Shown piece by piece: positions 51,865 through 60,714 of a stretch of 64,000 nucleotides of DNA. The stretch is from the NCBI RefSeq assembly GCF_017948485.1, contig NZ_JAFFSX010000008.1:305244-369243 (forward strand), given 5' to 3'. The stretch is from Streptomyces sp. GESEQ-35. Lineage in GTDB: Bacteria; Actinomycetota; Actinomycetes; Streptomycetales; Streptomycetaceae. Position numbers and translations under genes: made by a program. Below the pieces are notes generated by a model that saw nothing but the letters and a program-made list of their open reading frames with translations, ran no database searches and was not told the origin of the DNA. The first letter of the stretch is position 1; every line of letters begins with the position of its first letter.

Positions 51865-51897
51865 GGTCGGGAACGTAGCACTCGCTCCAGGGTTGTG

Positions 51898-51931
51898 GCA
51901 CTCAGTGCGCTGCCGAGGGGGAACTGAGTGC
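51898..51931. promoter_or_regulatory. TetR autoregulatory operator pair
   Basis: GCACTCAGTGC at 51898-51908 is identical to the core at 51103-51113. GAACTGAGTGC at 51921-51931 matches its reverse complement at 10 of 11 bases. The centres are 23 bp apart, as for a cooperative pair. Confidence 0.7.
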
Positions 51932-52062
51932 TCCCGGTGCGGAGGGCTCCAGCCGGTTTGAGGGTGAGGTGCCGGGCCTGCTGAACTCCCGGTCCCGCTG
52001 CCACGTATCCCTCCACGGGGAACCGCCCGGACCCCAGCGCACGGGACGGAAGGAGAAGAGCG

Positions 52063-52710
52063 GTGACGACACCGCCCGAACCCCGGCAGCCGCACGACGA
52101 CCGGCCACCCCTGGAACCGGTACGCGTCCTGCGCCCCCGCCGCACCGATGCCCTCGCCGAACTGCTCAAGGACCTGCCGCCGAGAACCGGCGTCTACGAG
52201 TCCGTGCCGGGGAGGCTGCCCGGATCCGAGGACGCGACGCAGGAACTGCCGGCCGTGCTCGCCGACGGGGGGAAGCGTGGAGCGGGGGCCGGCCGCCCCC
52301 GAGTGGGCCGGCGCGGCGCCGCCGTGGCGATCGCCGTCACCGCGGCCGCTGTCGTCGGATTCGGCTGCGCCTTCCTGCTTCCCGGCCGAAGCGACGCCGA
52401 CACGGCCGCCCCCGCACCCGACGCCCCTACGACGTCCGCCGCCGCGCCCACCGCGAGCGCGCCGGCCGACCCCGACGGCCCCGGCACCCTCCGCGAAGGA
52501 GCGTCCGGCCCCGAGGTGACGGCCCTTCAGAAGCGGCTGCTGCGCATCCCGAACGTGTACGAGGACGGTTCCACCAGCGGGAGTTACGACACCGTCCTCA
52601 CCGAGGCCGTGGCCCGCTTCCAGCTCTGGTACGGCATTCGCGGCGACGAGACCGGCGTCTACGGCGACGACACGCGACGGGACCTGGAATCCCGCACGGG
52701 CACCGGCTGA
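52063..52710 (+). CDS. Membrane-anchored peptidoglycan-binding domain protein
   Basis: This 215-residue protein has a proline- and charge-rich cytoplasmic N-terminus, one membrane segment (about 85-107), a flexible Ala/Pro/Asp linker and a C-terminal peptidoglycan-binding_1 domain (about 143-213) with GPEVTALQKRLL and VARFQLWYGI. It would link the membrane to the cell wall. GTG 52063 has AAGGAG 8 bp before. It is convergent with the next gene, 9 bp apart. Confidence 0.88.
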   Translation: MTTPPEPRQPHDDRPPLEPVRVLRPRRTDALAELLKDLPPRTGVYESVPGRLPGSEDATQELPAVLADGGKRGAGAGRPRVGRRGAAVAIAVTAAAVVGFGCAFLLPGRSDADTAAPAPDAPTTSAAAPTASAPADPDGPGTLREGASGPEVTALQKRLLRIPNVYEDGSTSGSYDTVLTEAVARFQLWYGIRGDETGVYGDDTRRDLESRTGTG

Positions 52711-52719
52711 CCCCGCCCT

Positions 52720-53091
52720 TCAGCGTACGGAGTTGTCCACCAGCGCCTGCGTGACGGCCCGTACGCTGCGCGCGATGTGCTGTAGTTGGCGGACCTCCGC
52801 CGCGTACAACTTGATCGTGTGCTCGATGACCGACTCCGGCAGACCGAGCGCGGGCAGATCGGCGCGGGCGGTCTGAAGGGCGGTGCGGGCGACACGGATC
52901 TCGTGCTGGACCTGGATCTGCGCGTGCCGGGCGAGCAGCACCGGGTGGCGGATCAGGGCCGGATAGCTGGCGTAGCGGGCCGGCACCAGTTCGCGCAGCC
53001 ACTTGGCCGCCGTGCGCTCCCAGTCGTAGCTGCCGGGGCTCTTGACCTGGCAGGGCCAGTCCGGGCTGATGCGCGTGGTCGTCAGGGTCAT
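52720..53091 (-). CDS. Conserved hypothetical helical protein
   Basis: This 123-residue protein has a start with PDWPCQVKSPGSYDWERTAAKW and long helices (ALIRHPVLLARHAQIQVQHE, IEHTIKLYAAEVRQLQHIAR). It resembles a small Streptomyces protein of unknown function. The gene is preceded by an AT-rich segment with a possible promoter and a strong palindrome. Confidence 0.75.
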   Translation of the reverse strand: MTLTTTRISPDWPCQVKSPGSYDWERTAAKWLRELVPARYASYPALIRHPVLLARHAQIQVQHEIRVARTALQTARADLPALGLPESVIEHTIKLYAAEVRQLQHIARSVRAVTQALVDNSVR

Positions 53092-53291
53092 GGTGATCGC
53101 TTCCGGGTGCGGGGCGTCGTGAGGGGTGGTCCGACGGGTTGGTCGGCCCCGGCCTAGGGGATGGCCGGGGCCGCCGCGGGCGTTCGCGCAGGCGATGCCC
53201 GTCCGAACACCCTCGGCGCCGACGCGGGTAGGAGACGGCGGCTTTGGGTGTTCGGGTGTGAAGTATTTATATATGCCGTCCGCTTTGCAAG

Positions 53292-53313
53292 GCGCATGAA
53301 AACATTCATGCGC
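53292..53313. promoter_or_regulatory. Perfect palindrome with AT-rich promoter for the gene at 52720-53091
   Basis: GCGCATGAA-AACA-TTCATGCGC is a perfect 9-bp inverted repeat. Just beyond it, on the minus strand, TTGCAA and TATATAAATA could be a promoter for the helical protein gene, with a spacer of about 13-15 bp. It also follows the RpiR gene stop (62 bp), so termination is another reading. Confidence 0.45.
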
Positions 53314-53374
53314 GGTTTGGGGTGATTAGTGCCCTTGTGGTGTTCTGCGGGGCGTGTCCCTGAGGAGGGAGAAG

Positions 53375-54322
53375 TCAGTCCCTGAGAAAGAACTGGTGCT
53401 GGTCGGAGATCTGCTCGTACTCCTCTAGCCGGGCCTGCGTGCGCTCGGGGTCGGCGTCGGTCATGGCCTGGAGCAGCGCCGCCGCGATCACGCCGGGGGC
53501 GGCGTAGGAGTCGAAGACCAGTCGGGAGCCGGTGCCGGTGGCGAAGGTGACGTCGGCCTCGTCGGCCACGGACCCGAGCGCCAGGTCGGTGATCAGCGCG
53601 ACCTTCAGTCCGGCGCTGCGCGCGACCTGGACCGCGGTGAGCGTCTCCTGGGCGTGCCGGGGCATCGAGAACGCCAGTACCCAGGTGCCCCCGGCCTCGC
53701 GGGACTGGAGCAGCGCGTCGTAGGCGACGCTGCCGCCCCGAGTCACCACCCGCACGTCGGGGTGGACGCGGCGTGCCGCATACGCGAAGTACTCGGCGAG
53801 GGACACCGAGATGCGCAGGCCCAGCACCGTCAGTGGGGTGGACTCCGACAGCTTGCGGCCGATGCTGATCACTCGGTCGGGGTCGGCGAAGTCCCGTCGC
53901 AGGTTCTCAAGATTCTCGATCTCGGCGTCGACCGCCGCCTGTAGCTCGTTGCCCCGGTTCTCCTCGGCCGCCGCGGGGCCGCCGGCGAGCGTGCCGAGCG
54001 CGATCGACTGGAGCTTCTCCCGTAGCGCGGGGTAGCCGCTGAAGCCGACCGCTGCCGCGAATCGCGTCACCGAGGGCTGGCTCACGCCCACCCGCTCGGC
54101 GAGGTCGGTGATCGAAAGGAACGCCGCTTCGGTGATGTGCTCGATCAGGTACTGGGCGATACGCCGCTGTCCCGGCGACAGCCGTGGCTGGTCGAAGAGC
54201 GTCCTGAGCTGGGAACTCGGGGCGGCCTCCGCCTCTGGAGCCGACTTGCCCGAGGTGATCGCGGACGCCTGTGCACGTGCCTGCTGCGGCGATGGCACCG
54301 GTGCGCCTCCATTGTCTCCCAC
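53375..54322 (-). CDS. MurR/RpiR-family transcriptional regulator
   Basis: This 315-residue regulator has an N-terminal HTH_6 domain (LSPGQRRIAQYLIEH ... VGVSQPSVTRFAAAVGF) and a C-terminal SIS sugar-phosphate-binding domain (VLGLRISVSLAEYFAYAARR, VLAFSMPRHAQETL). Such regulators sense phosphorylated sugars, often amino sugars. Its closest likely partner is the BadF-type sugar kinase of the same region, though it is not adjacent. The start is GTG or ATG near 54322. Confidence 0.9.
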   Translation of the reverse strand: MGDNGGAPVPSPQQARAQASAITSGKSAPEAEAAPSSQLRTLFDQPRLSPGQRRIAQYLIEHITEAAFLSITDLAERVGVSQPSVTRFAAAVGFSGYPALREKLQSIALGTLAGGPAAAEENRGNELQAAVDAEIENLENLRRDFADPDRVISIGRKLSESTPLTVLGLRISVSLAEYFAYAARRVHPDVRVVTRGGSVAYDALLQSREAGGTWVLAFSMPRHAQETLTAVQVARSAGLKVALITDLALGSVADEADVTFATGTGSRLVFDSYAAPGVIAAALLQAMTDADPERTQARLEEYEQISDQHQFFLRD

Positions 54323-54399
54323 AGTCGTTCAACATAGCTCACACACCGTGGTGACCAGGGCTTGTACGAGTGCATATCGAGCGCTGCGCGGGCATACGC

Positions 54400-56160
54400 T
54401 CACCGCCGGTAGATCGTGATCGAATGACCGACTTCGTCGATCGGACGACTGCTGTCGATCAACTCGGCCAGCCGCCCTTTCGCCTTGGCGACCGAGGAGT
54501 CCGACACGACCAGCAGCCCGCGCACTTCACGTTCGGGCACGGTGCGCGGATCCGTCGCGTCGATGCCGTAGTACGCCGGCAGCCCGCTGCCCTTGTACAC
54601 GAGCCAGATCCGCTCGCCCGGGTAGCGCTCGCGCAGCCGGTCGGCGAGCCGTCCCAGGTCCTGGCCCCAGTCCACATTGGCGTCGTGCAGCCGCAGATGC
54701 GTTTTCGCGGGCCCGCCGAACGCCTCGTTGGAGTACGGCAGATAGTAGGGAAACGTCCGCAGCGAGCTGACCGCGACGAACAGCACCAGGGCGGCCGTCG
54801 TGACGAACCTCCATCGCCACCGCAGCGCAAGGACGCCGGCTGCCGCCACCGCGAAGAACATCGGCACGAAGACGGCGTACCTGGTGCCGAAGTCCCGCGA
54901 CCCCTCCATGGCGGCGACCAGCAGCACGACCGGGGCGACGAGCAGATACGGCGCAGCCGGCCGCAGCCGCCGTACCGCCACCACCGCGACGACCCCGGCC
55001 GCCCACAGGACGAGCATGCCGAGCGGCGTCTTCACCAGCAGCGCCGCCGGGAGGTAATACCACAGCGAACCCGTGTACACCCGTCCGAACAGGAAGCTCT
55101 GCCAGGGCAGTTTCTCCATCCCGAACTGGATGCGCATGCCGTCCCGGTACGCCTCCGGGAACGGCAGCAGATCGACCAGCAGCCCCCGCAGTCCCTGCAC
55201 CGTCGGCACGGGCTGCTGCGGCGACCAGCGCAGCCGCGGATCGACGGTCAGATAGGTGGCCCATACGACGGCGATCGCGGCCAGCGCCATGACGCCCGCG
55301 CCCGCAGCCGCCCGCAGCAGTGCCTTCCGGCGGACGATCAACGGACTCGCACCTGTCCGCGCCACCGCGCCGGCCCGCCACACCGACATTCCCGCGAGCA
55401 CCACCAGCACCGGAACCGCCGCCAGCGCGCTCATCTTCGTGGCCAGGGCCGCGCCCAGCGCCAGCCCGGCGAGCGGCAGGTACAGCTGCGGCCGGACGCG
55501 CGCCCGCCACAGCAGCCACACCGAGGTCAGCAGGAAACCGGCTGCGGGTACGTCGAGCGTGGCGAGGGAGCCATGGGCGATGACGTCGGGGGAGAAGGTG
55601 TACAGCGTGAGTGCCGTCAACGCGCCGGCCATGCCGACGAGTTCGCGGGCGAAGGCGAACACGACCAGCCCGAACAGCAGAGTCAGCGCGATGACCGGAA
55701 GGCGGGCCCAGAGCATCAGCTGCCACGGGTCGTTGCCGGACTTGTACAGCAGATGCCGTCCCATCACGCCCTGATTGCCCGGCAACGGCCGGTCGACGTG
55801 CGGATCGGCGAGCGCCACCCCGATGCCGACGATCAGTTTCCCGAGCGGCGGATGTTCGGGGTTGTAGCGCAGGCTGCGGTCGTGCAGATAGACGGCGGCC
55901 GTGCCGACGTACACGGGCTCGTCGATGGTCGGTGTCTGCTGCACGGCCGTGGTCACCATCGCCGCGGCCATCTGGGCGAGCAGCACGACCACGAGCAGCG
56001 GCATCAGCCATCGCCGGTGCGATCGGCGTGGCGAGGTCACCGTGGTCACCGACGGCGGGGGGTGTCCCGCTGTCCCGGGATCGAGGACCGATTGTTCGCG
56101 CGCCATCATCCGCCCCGCGGCGACGCCGGCCGCGCGGCGACGGGAGCGATCCAGAGCCAC
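54400..56160 (-). CDS. GT39-family membrane glycosyltransferase (mannosyltransferase-like)
   Basis: This 586-residue integral membrane protein has about 10-12 hydrophobic segments after a basic cytoplasmic N-terminus. The first outer loop has the acidic TIDEPVYVG pair (Asp-Glu) that is catalytic in PMT/ArnT-type enzymes. It would transfer a sugar from a polyprenyl-phosphate donor to an exported protein or lipid. GTG 56160 is used; ATG 56109 is possible. It lies 42 bp after the PAP2 gene and may be in one operon with it. Confidence 0.85.
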   Translation of the reverse strand: MALDRSRRRAAGVAAGRMMAREQSVLDPGTAGHPPPSVTTVTSPRRSHRRWLMPLLVVVLLAQMAAAMVTTAVQQTPTIDEPVYVGTAAVYLHDRSLRYNPEHPPLGKLIVGIGVALADPHVDRPLPGNQGVMGRHLLYKSGNDPWQLMLWARLPVIALTLLFGLVVFAFARELVGMAGALTALTLYTFSPDVIAHGSLATLDVPAAGFLLTSVWLLWRARVRPQLYLPLAGLALGAALATKMSALAAVPVLVVLAGMSVWRAGAVARTGASPLIVRRKALLRAAAGAGVMALAAIAVVWATYLTVDPRLRWSPQQPVPTVQGLRGLLVDLLPFPEAYRDGMRIQFGMEKLPWQSFLFGRVYTGSLWYYLPAALLVKTPLGMLVLWAAGVVAVVAVRRLRPAAPYLLVAPVVLLVAAMEGSRDFGTRYAVFVPMFFAVAAAGVLALRWRWRFVTTAALVLFVAVSSLRTFPYYLPYSNEAFGGPAKTHLRLHDANVDWGQDLGRLADRLRERYPGERIWLVYKGSGLPAYYGIDATDPRTVPEREVRGLLVVSDSSVAKAKGRLAELIDSSRPIDEVGHSITIYRR

Positions 56161-56202
56161 CTCATGGGGCTACTCTGCATCAGCTCCCGCCACGTCAGGG
56201 CG

Positions 56203-58140
56203 TTACCGCTTCAGGAGTCGTACCGACAGACCATCCGCCGTATAGACGGGTACGGCCCGCAGCGTGTCGGAGTTCAGCTCCACGCGGTCGAACTGGCCGC
56301 GGAGCACCGGAGCGCCGACGACACGCACCGTGCTCCCCGCGGCCGGCGGCTTGTCGGCGTCGAGCCGCAGCGACAGCGAGCTGCCCTTGCCGAGCACCGC
56401 ACGCCGCGTGACCTCCAGGGCGGGGCCACGGCCCGACCGCAGCGTCACCTCGAGCGCCGCCGACTCCTGGCTGTACGTACCGTGGATCTGCACCGTCGAC
56501 TTGGTGGAGACCCGCAGGGTGCCGCCCGTGACCCGCACGTCGCCGTGGCCCAGGGCGTGGGCCGACGCGGCCGCGAGGACACCGTCCTTCAGCACGGTGC
56601 CGCCGGTGTAACTGTTGTGCCCGGTGAGGGTGAGCGTTCCGGTGCCGGTCTTCGTCAGTCCGCCGCGGCCGTCGATGTCGTTGCGCCAGGTGTCGGCCGC
56701 GCCGAAGCCGCCGGCTGCCGCGTCGAGCCGCACGCTCACGTCGGACTCGAAGGCGCCGTAACCGTCCGCCGCGGCGAACAGGTTGAGGCGCCCCCACTGC
56801 TCGAAGCCGTCGAGCAGCACGTATCCGGCGGGCAGCGCCGTCGTGCGGAGCACCGCGCGCCGCTGCTCCGCGTCGAGGTACGGCTGACGCGTCTCCAGCA
56901 GCACCTCCGCACCCTTCGGCACAGTCAGCGCCTCGTCCCGGCCCCTGCGGGACAGGATGTACGTCAGCTTGGGCGTGACCGTGCGGAGGTTCGCGTCCCG
57001 GTCGGCGTACACGTCGCCGGTGTCGGGGTGCGCGTAGGCGTACAGGGTGTCGGCCGTCGTACCGGTCTGCGCCTGGAAGTAGGCGAGGGCCTGGGCGCGC
57101 GCGGTGGCCTTGAGGCCGGAGTTGGCCGGGTCGGCGAGGGCGGCGGCGGCCAGGGCGGTGGCCATGATGCGGCCGCCCATGACGTCGACGGGGGAGTGCA
57201 TGCCGGACATGATCCGGGTGTGGCTCAGCTCGAACGCGCGCGTCACGATCTCCTGGAACCGTTCCGGAACCGCGTACGCGAACGCCAGAGCCGCCAGGTG
57301 GAAGGCGTTGGTGTGTCCGCTGGGGAAACCGCCGTCCTCGGCCGGGTTGGTGCTGCGCTGCCGCAGCAACTGCGTGGCGACGACCACAGCGGAGTCGTAG
57401 ACCGGGTAGCCGAGCGCGTCGGTCCTCCCGGTGTCGACGACCTCGCTGTCCTCGTTCATGCGCCACGGACGCGGGTACTGAAAGGCGAACTTGCCGGGGT
57501 TGCCGGAGGCGAACGGCCCGCGCACGGTGTCGACCAGCTTCGCCACCTGACCGAGGTCCGAGGTGTACGAGCCCGCACCGAGGGCGGATCCGGCCGGGGC
57601 GCTCGCCGGAACGGAGTCGCTGATCGTGGTCGCAGGCGTCGTGTCCGGCGCCGTCGTGATCGAAGTGACCGCCTTGGCGCCGGACTTGTACAGCTCGGCG
57701 AGCGGTCCGAGCGCGGCGATCATCGCGTAACTCTGGTGCTGGCGGTCGTAGATGAACGACTCCTTCGCCTGCGCGTCCGTGCGCGCGGCGGTGATCCGGG
57801 CGCAGTAGCGCATGTTGGCGCGCAGGATCTCGGGCTTCAGCGGCGTGCCGGTGTTCCACGCGTCGCCGGTCTTCCAGATCTCGGCCATGCCGCCGAGGAT
57901 CCGGACCACCGCGTTGGTCTCGGGCGTGAGGTTCGTCGTGACGTTGGTCTTGTAGTCGTCGACGAACGGGGCGGCGGTCGCCGTCGCGGCGGCGGCCCGG
58001 TCGACGCTCGCCCAGGTGATGAGGGCCGGGGCGGCGACCAGACCGGCCGACGCGGCCAGGGAGGTCTTGAGGAGCCGCCGCCGGTTCATCGCGTGACGCC
58101 CGGGCGAAGTGGTGGGCTGCTGCCCGTCTGAAGACGGCAT
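56203..58140 (-). CDS. Tat-exported PAP2 phosphatase / vanadium-haloperoxidase-like protein with autotransporter-type repeat
   Basis: This 645-residue protein has a twin-arginine signal (MNRRRLLKTSLAASAG from residue 18), so it is exported folded. The PAP2 / vanadium-haloperoxidase core has FPSGHTNAF and SHTRIMSGMHSPVDVMGG, with catalytic histidines. A beta-strand-rich C-terminus contains LTKTGTGTLTLTGHNSYTGG, a passenger-associated (PATR) repeat known from Gram-negative autotransporters. It would dephosphorylate a lipid or nucleotide, or oxidise halide. The ATG at 58140 has AGAGG upstream. A LacI-type palindrome lies 147 bp before it. Confidence 0.88.
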   Translation of the reverse strand: MPSSDGQQPTTSPGRHAMNRRRLLKTSLAASAGLVAAPALITWASVDRAAAATATAAPFVDDYKTNVTTNLTPETNAVVRILGGMAEIWKTGDAWNTGTPLKPEILRANMRYCARITAARTDAQAKESFIYDRQHQSYAMIAALGPLAELYKSGAKAVTSITTAPDTTPATTISDSVPASAPAGSALGAGSYTSDLGQVAKLVDTVRGPFASGNPGKFAFQYPRPWRMNEDSEVVDTGRTDALGYPVYDSAVVVATQLLRQRSTNPAEDGGFPSGHTNAFHLAALAFAYAVPERFQEIVTRAFELSHTRIMSGMHSPVDVMGGRIMATALAAAALADPANSGLKATARAQALAYFQAQTGTTADTLYAYAHPDTGDVYADRDANLRTVTPKLTYILSRRGRDEALTVPKGAEVLLETRQPYLDAEQRRAVLRTTALPAGYVLLDGFEQWGRLNLFAAADGYGAFESDVSVRLDAAAGGFGAADTWRNDIDGRGGLTKTGTGTLTLTGHNSYTGGTVLKDGVLAAASAHALGHGDVRVTGGTLRVSTKSTVQIHGTYSQESAALEVTLRSGRGPALEVTRRAVLGKGSSLSLRLDADKPPAAGSTVRVVGAPVLRGQFDRVELNSDTLRAVPVYTADGLSVRLLKR

Positions 58141-58286
58141 GCGTGTGCCTCTCTTGAGTTCTCCGGCCTGCGGCCGCGGGGTTGGGGCGAGGGTCTCGCG
58201 GTGTGCTTGAGACGTGTAGGTCCTGGGCGTCCTGTGCTGGTGGCGAGGCTTACGAGCGAAGATCTACGGGCGGGTCATGTCACCCG

Positions 58287-58300
58287 GGAAAGCGCTTGCC
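58287..58300. promoter_or_regulatory. LacI-type operator candidate upstream of the PAP2 gene
   Basis: GGAAAGCGCTTGCC contains the AAGCGCTT core palindrome (58290-58297). The same core occurs at 60704-60711 before importer B. LacI-family regulators bind such centres. No LacI gene is in the window. Confidence 0.45.
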
Positions 58301-58340
58301 GACCGCAGTATGTCCCGGACGTGAACGGGGACTTGGGCCC

Positions 58341-59240
58341 TCACAGGATCGCCCTGGCCAGAGCCACCGCTCCGAGGACCGGCGCCACCCGCAGGGGCTG
58401 CGGACGCGCCCCCGGAATGCTCGCGGCGAGGGCCACCACGAAGGCGTCGTACAGGGCGGGCTGCGCAAGCACGGTGCTGCCCGCGACCACGACATCGTCG
58501 ACCGCGACCCCGCGCGCGGAGAGCCGTTCGACGAGCGCGGCCAGCGAGCGGCCGCCGTCGGCGATCACCGTGCGGGCGAGTGCCGAACCCGCTTCGGCGG
58601 CGGCGAAGACGACCGGGGCGTGTCTGCCCCACTCGGCGGAAACATCGGTGGCGCTCTCCAAGGCCGCGCCGAGCGCCGGAACTTCGGCGACCGAGAACGC
58701 GGAGACCAGAGCGAGGGCGAGTTCATCGGGTTCCTCGCCGCGGTCGTGCGCCGCCCATGCGGCACGCGCCGCTTCACGGACGAGACCGGCCGCGCCGCCT
58801 TCGTCGCCGAGGACCGCGCCCCAGCCGCCGACCTGTACGGGGCTGCCGTCGGCGAGCCGAGCCACCGCGACGGAACCGGTGCCGGCGACCAGTCCGACGC
58901 CCTTGTCCAAGCCCGCGGCGGGTACGAGCAGTTCGGCGTCGCCCACCACGAGCGCGGGCACGGGGAAGAAGGACTGGAGCGCGTCTCGAATCTGTGCGCA
59001 CTGTCGAGGCGTCTCACAGGCGTGTCCGCCCACGGCCAGCGCGGACGGACGTACGCCTGTCGGCAGCGCTTCCTCGACCAGCGCGGCCAGCCATCGGGCG
59101 GCGGCCACGGGGTCGTGCGGTCGCCAGCCGCTGCTGGGACGGACGTGATCGGCCACGAGAGTGTCGTCCGCGAAGGAGCGGAGCTGCGTCTTGGTGCCGC
59201 CCACGTCGATACCGACCACCAAGGGTGCGGTGTCCTGCAC
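58341..59240 (-). CDS. BadF/BcrA-type N-acetylglucosamine kinase-like protein
   Basis: This 299-residue ASKHA kinase has the phosphate-1 loop VGIDVGGTKTQL at the start, the sugar-site AVGGHACETP and the second phosphate loop VAGTGSVAVA, with GGWGAVLGDEGG. It matches the BadF/BadG/BcrA/BcrD family, which includes amino-sugar kinases. It would phosphorylate a hexose, likely N-acetylglucosamine. GTG 59240 has AGAGG upstream. It is divergent from the ROK regulator gene. Confidence 0.88.
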   Translation of the reverse strand: MQDTAPLVVGIDVGGTKTQLRSFADDTLVADHVRPSSGWRPHDPVAAARWLAALVEEALPTGVRPSALAVGGHACETPRQCAQIRDALQSFFPVPALVVGDAELLVPAAGLDKGVGLVAGTGSVAVARLADGSPVQVGGWGAVLGDEGGAAGLVREAARAAWAAHDRGEEPDELALALVSAFSVAEVPALGAALESATDVSAEWGRHAPVVFAAAEAGSALARTVIADGGRSLAALVERLSARGVAVDDVVVAGSTVLAQPALYDAFVVALAASIPGARPQPLRVAPVLGAVALARAIL

Positions 59241-59370
59241 GGAACCTCTTTCGTCGGTGCGCTGTGTGCTGCGACGGTGGGCGAACCGCGCCTGGAGGCA
59301 GGGCAGTTGATGAACTAGGGAAGCCCCGGGACGGGCTTCTGACGGACCACGGCAGGCGAGTACCGTGACG

Positions 59371-59394
59371 TTCGTTAGGAAGTTAACTAACGAA
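59371..59394. promoter_or_regulatory. ROK-type operator candidate
   Basis: TTCGTTAG (59371-59378) and CTAACGAA (59387-59394) form a perfect 8-bp inverted repeat around GAAGTTAA, which adds an inner AGTTAACT palindrome (59381-59388). It lies in the 297-bp divergent region between the kinase and the ROK gene. Confidence 0.6.
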
Positions 59395-59537
59395 GTACAG
59401 TGTGTGTCAATAGGCGTTGCGCACTCGGCTTGCCGGACTTCCTGTCCGGGCCGCGTACGCAGCACGCCAGGGCAACCCATCGCCGTCTCCCGCCGAGTCG
59501 ATCGGCTTGAGAGAGCGGCCTGTGAGCTGGGGGTACT

Positions 59538-60671
59538 GTGGAACACGACGTGGCGAGAGCCCCCCGTCTGACCGAGAGCGCGAGCGCCGTATTCGCCGTG
59601 CTGGCGCAGGCCGGCACCGCGACCCGGCCGCAACTCGCGAGCCTCGCGCGCCTGTCCAAGCCGACGGTCTCCTCCGCCGTCGCCGAACTGGAGGGCGTCC
59701 ACCTCGCCGCCCACTCCGGCACCTCCTCCGGCGGTACGGGCCGCAGCGCCGCCATATACCGCCTCGGCCCCGCCGCGGGCGCCGTGCTCGCCGTGGACCT
59801 CGGCCCCGCCCTCACCCGGGTCCGCGGCTGCGCCCTGGACGGCACCCTGCTCGCCGAGGCCGCCGGGCCCCGCGCAGACGCCGCCGACGTAGTGCGCGAC
59901 GCCCTGCGCGCGCTGCCCTCCGACGCCCCGCTGCGCACCATCGTCGTGGCCGTCGGTGACGTCACCGCCCCCGAGAAGCCGCGCCCCGCCACCGCCAAGG
60001 CCGGACCGGTCTTCGACGCTGTGGCCGTCGCCCTGCCGCCCGGGGTCCCCGTCCACCTGGAGAACAACGTCAACTGCGCCGCGCTCGCCGAACTGCACGA
60101 GGGCGCCGCCCGCGGCCGGCACACCTTCGGCTATCTGCGGATCGGCGTCGGTATCGGTCTCGGCATCGTCGTCGGAGGACACGTGCTGGCCGGAGCCAAC
60201 GGGGCCGCCGGAGAGCTCGCCCGGCTGCCCTACCCCTGGGACGACGACCTGGAGCCCCGCCACGAGGCCCTGGAGGAGTACATCGCCGCCGGTTCGCTGC
60301 TGCGACGGGCCGCGGAGGCCTGGCCGGATTCCGACGGCTCCTGCCCCCGCACCGCCGAGCAGCTCTTCGCCCTGGCCGGACAGGGCAGCGCCACGGCCCG
60401 CTCGATCGTCGACCGACACGCCGCGGACGTGGGTCGGCTGGCCGCCGCCGTGACCGCCGTACTGGACCCGGGGCTGCTCGTGCTGGGCGGCAGCACCGGC
60501 GCGTATCCGCAGCTCCTGCCCGGTGTGCGGGCCGAACTGGAGCGGCTCAGCTGGCCCACCGAGGTGGTCAGCAGCCAGGTCGGCGATCTCGGCACCGTCG
60601 TGGGCGCCGCCCGCCTCGCGGTCGCCCGAGGAGTCCAAACCGTGACCGAGGCCGCGCGGACGAAGGATTGA
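59538..60671 (+). CDS. ROK-family transcriptional regulator (importer B)
   Basis: This 377-residue protein has an N-terminal helix-turn-helix (TRPQLASLARLSKPTVSSAV) and a ROK domain (GYLRIGVGIGLGIVVGG). The zinc motif C-x-C-G-x2-G-C is absent. GTG 59538 opens it. It is divergent from the sugar kinase gene and 273 bp upstream of the importer B binding protein. It probably represses one or both through the inverted repeat at 59371-59394. Confidence 0.88.
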   Translation: MEHDVARAPRLTESASAVFAVLAQAGTATRPQLASLARLSKPTVSSAVAELEGVHLAAHSGTSSGGTGRSAAIYRLGPAAGAVLAVDLGPALTRVRGCALDGTLLAEAAGPRADAADVVRDALRALPSDAPLRTIVVAVGDVTAPEKPRPATAKAGPVFDAVAVALPPGVPVHLENNVNCAALAELHEGAARGRHTFGYLRIGVGIGLGIVVGGHVLAGANGAAGELARLPYPWDDDLEPRHEALEEYIAAGSLLRRAAEAWPDSDGSCPRTAEQLFALAGQGSATARSIVDRHAADVGRLAAAVTAVLDPGLLVLGGSTGAYPQLLPGVRAELERLSWPTEVVSSQVGDLGTVVGAARLAVARGVQTVTEAARTKD

Positions 60672-60700
60672 CGGTTTCGGACTCGGTCTGCCAATGTCCG

Positions 60701-60714
60701 GACAAGCGCTTTCT
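60701..60714. promoter_or_regulatory. LacI-type operator candidate upstream of importer B
   Basis: GACAAGCGCTTTCT contains the AAGCGCTT core (60704-60711), like the site at 58287-58300. It lies about 230 bp upstream of the binding protein start. Confidence 0.4.

Noticed and set aside
54370..58131. A very long open frame (over 1200 codons) on the plus strand opposite the GT39 and PAP2 genes
   Set aside because: It is the mirror of third-position G/C bias. The minus-strand genes have clear motifs (TIDEP, PSGHT) and the plus frame gives low-complexity Arg/Gly/His sequence with no domain.
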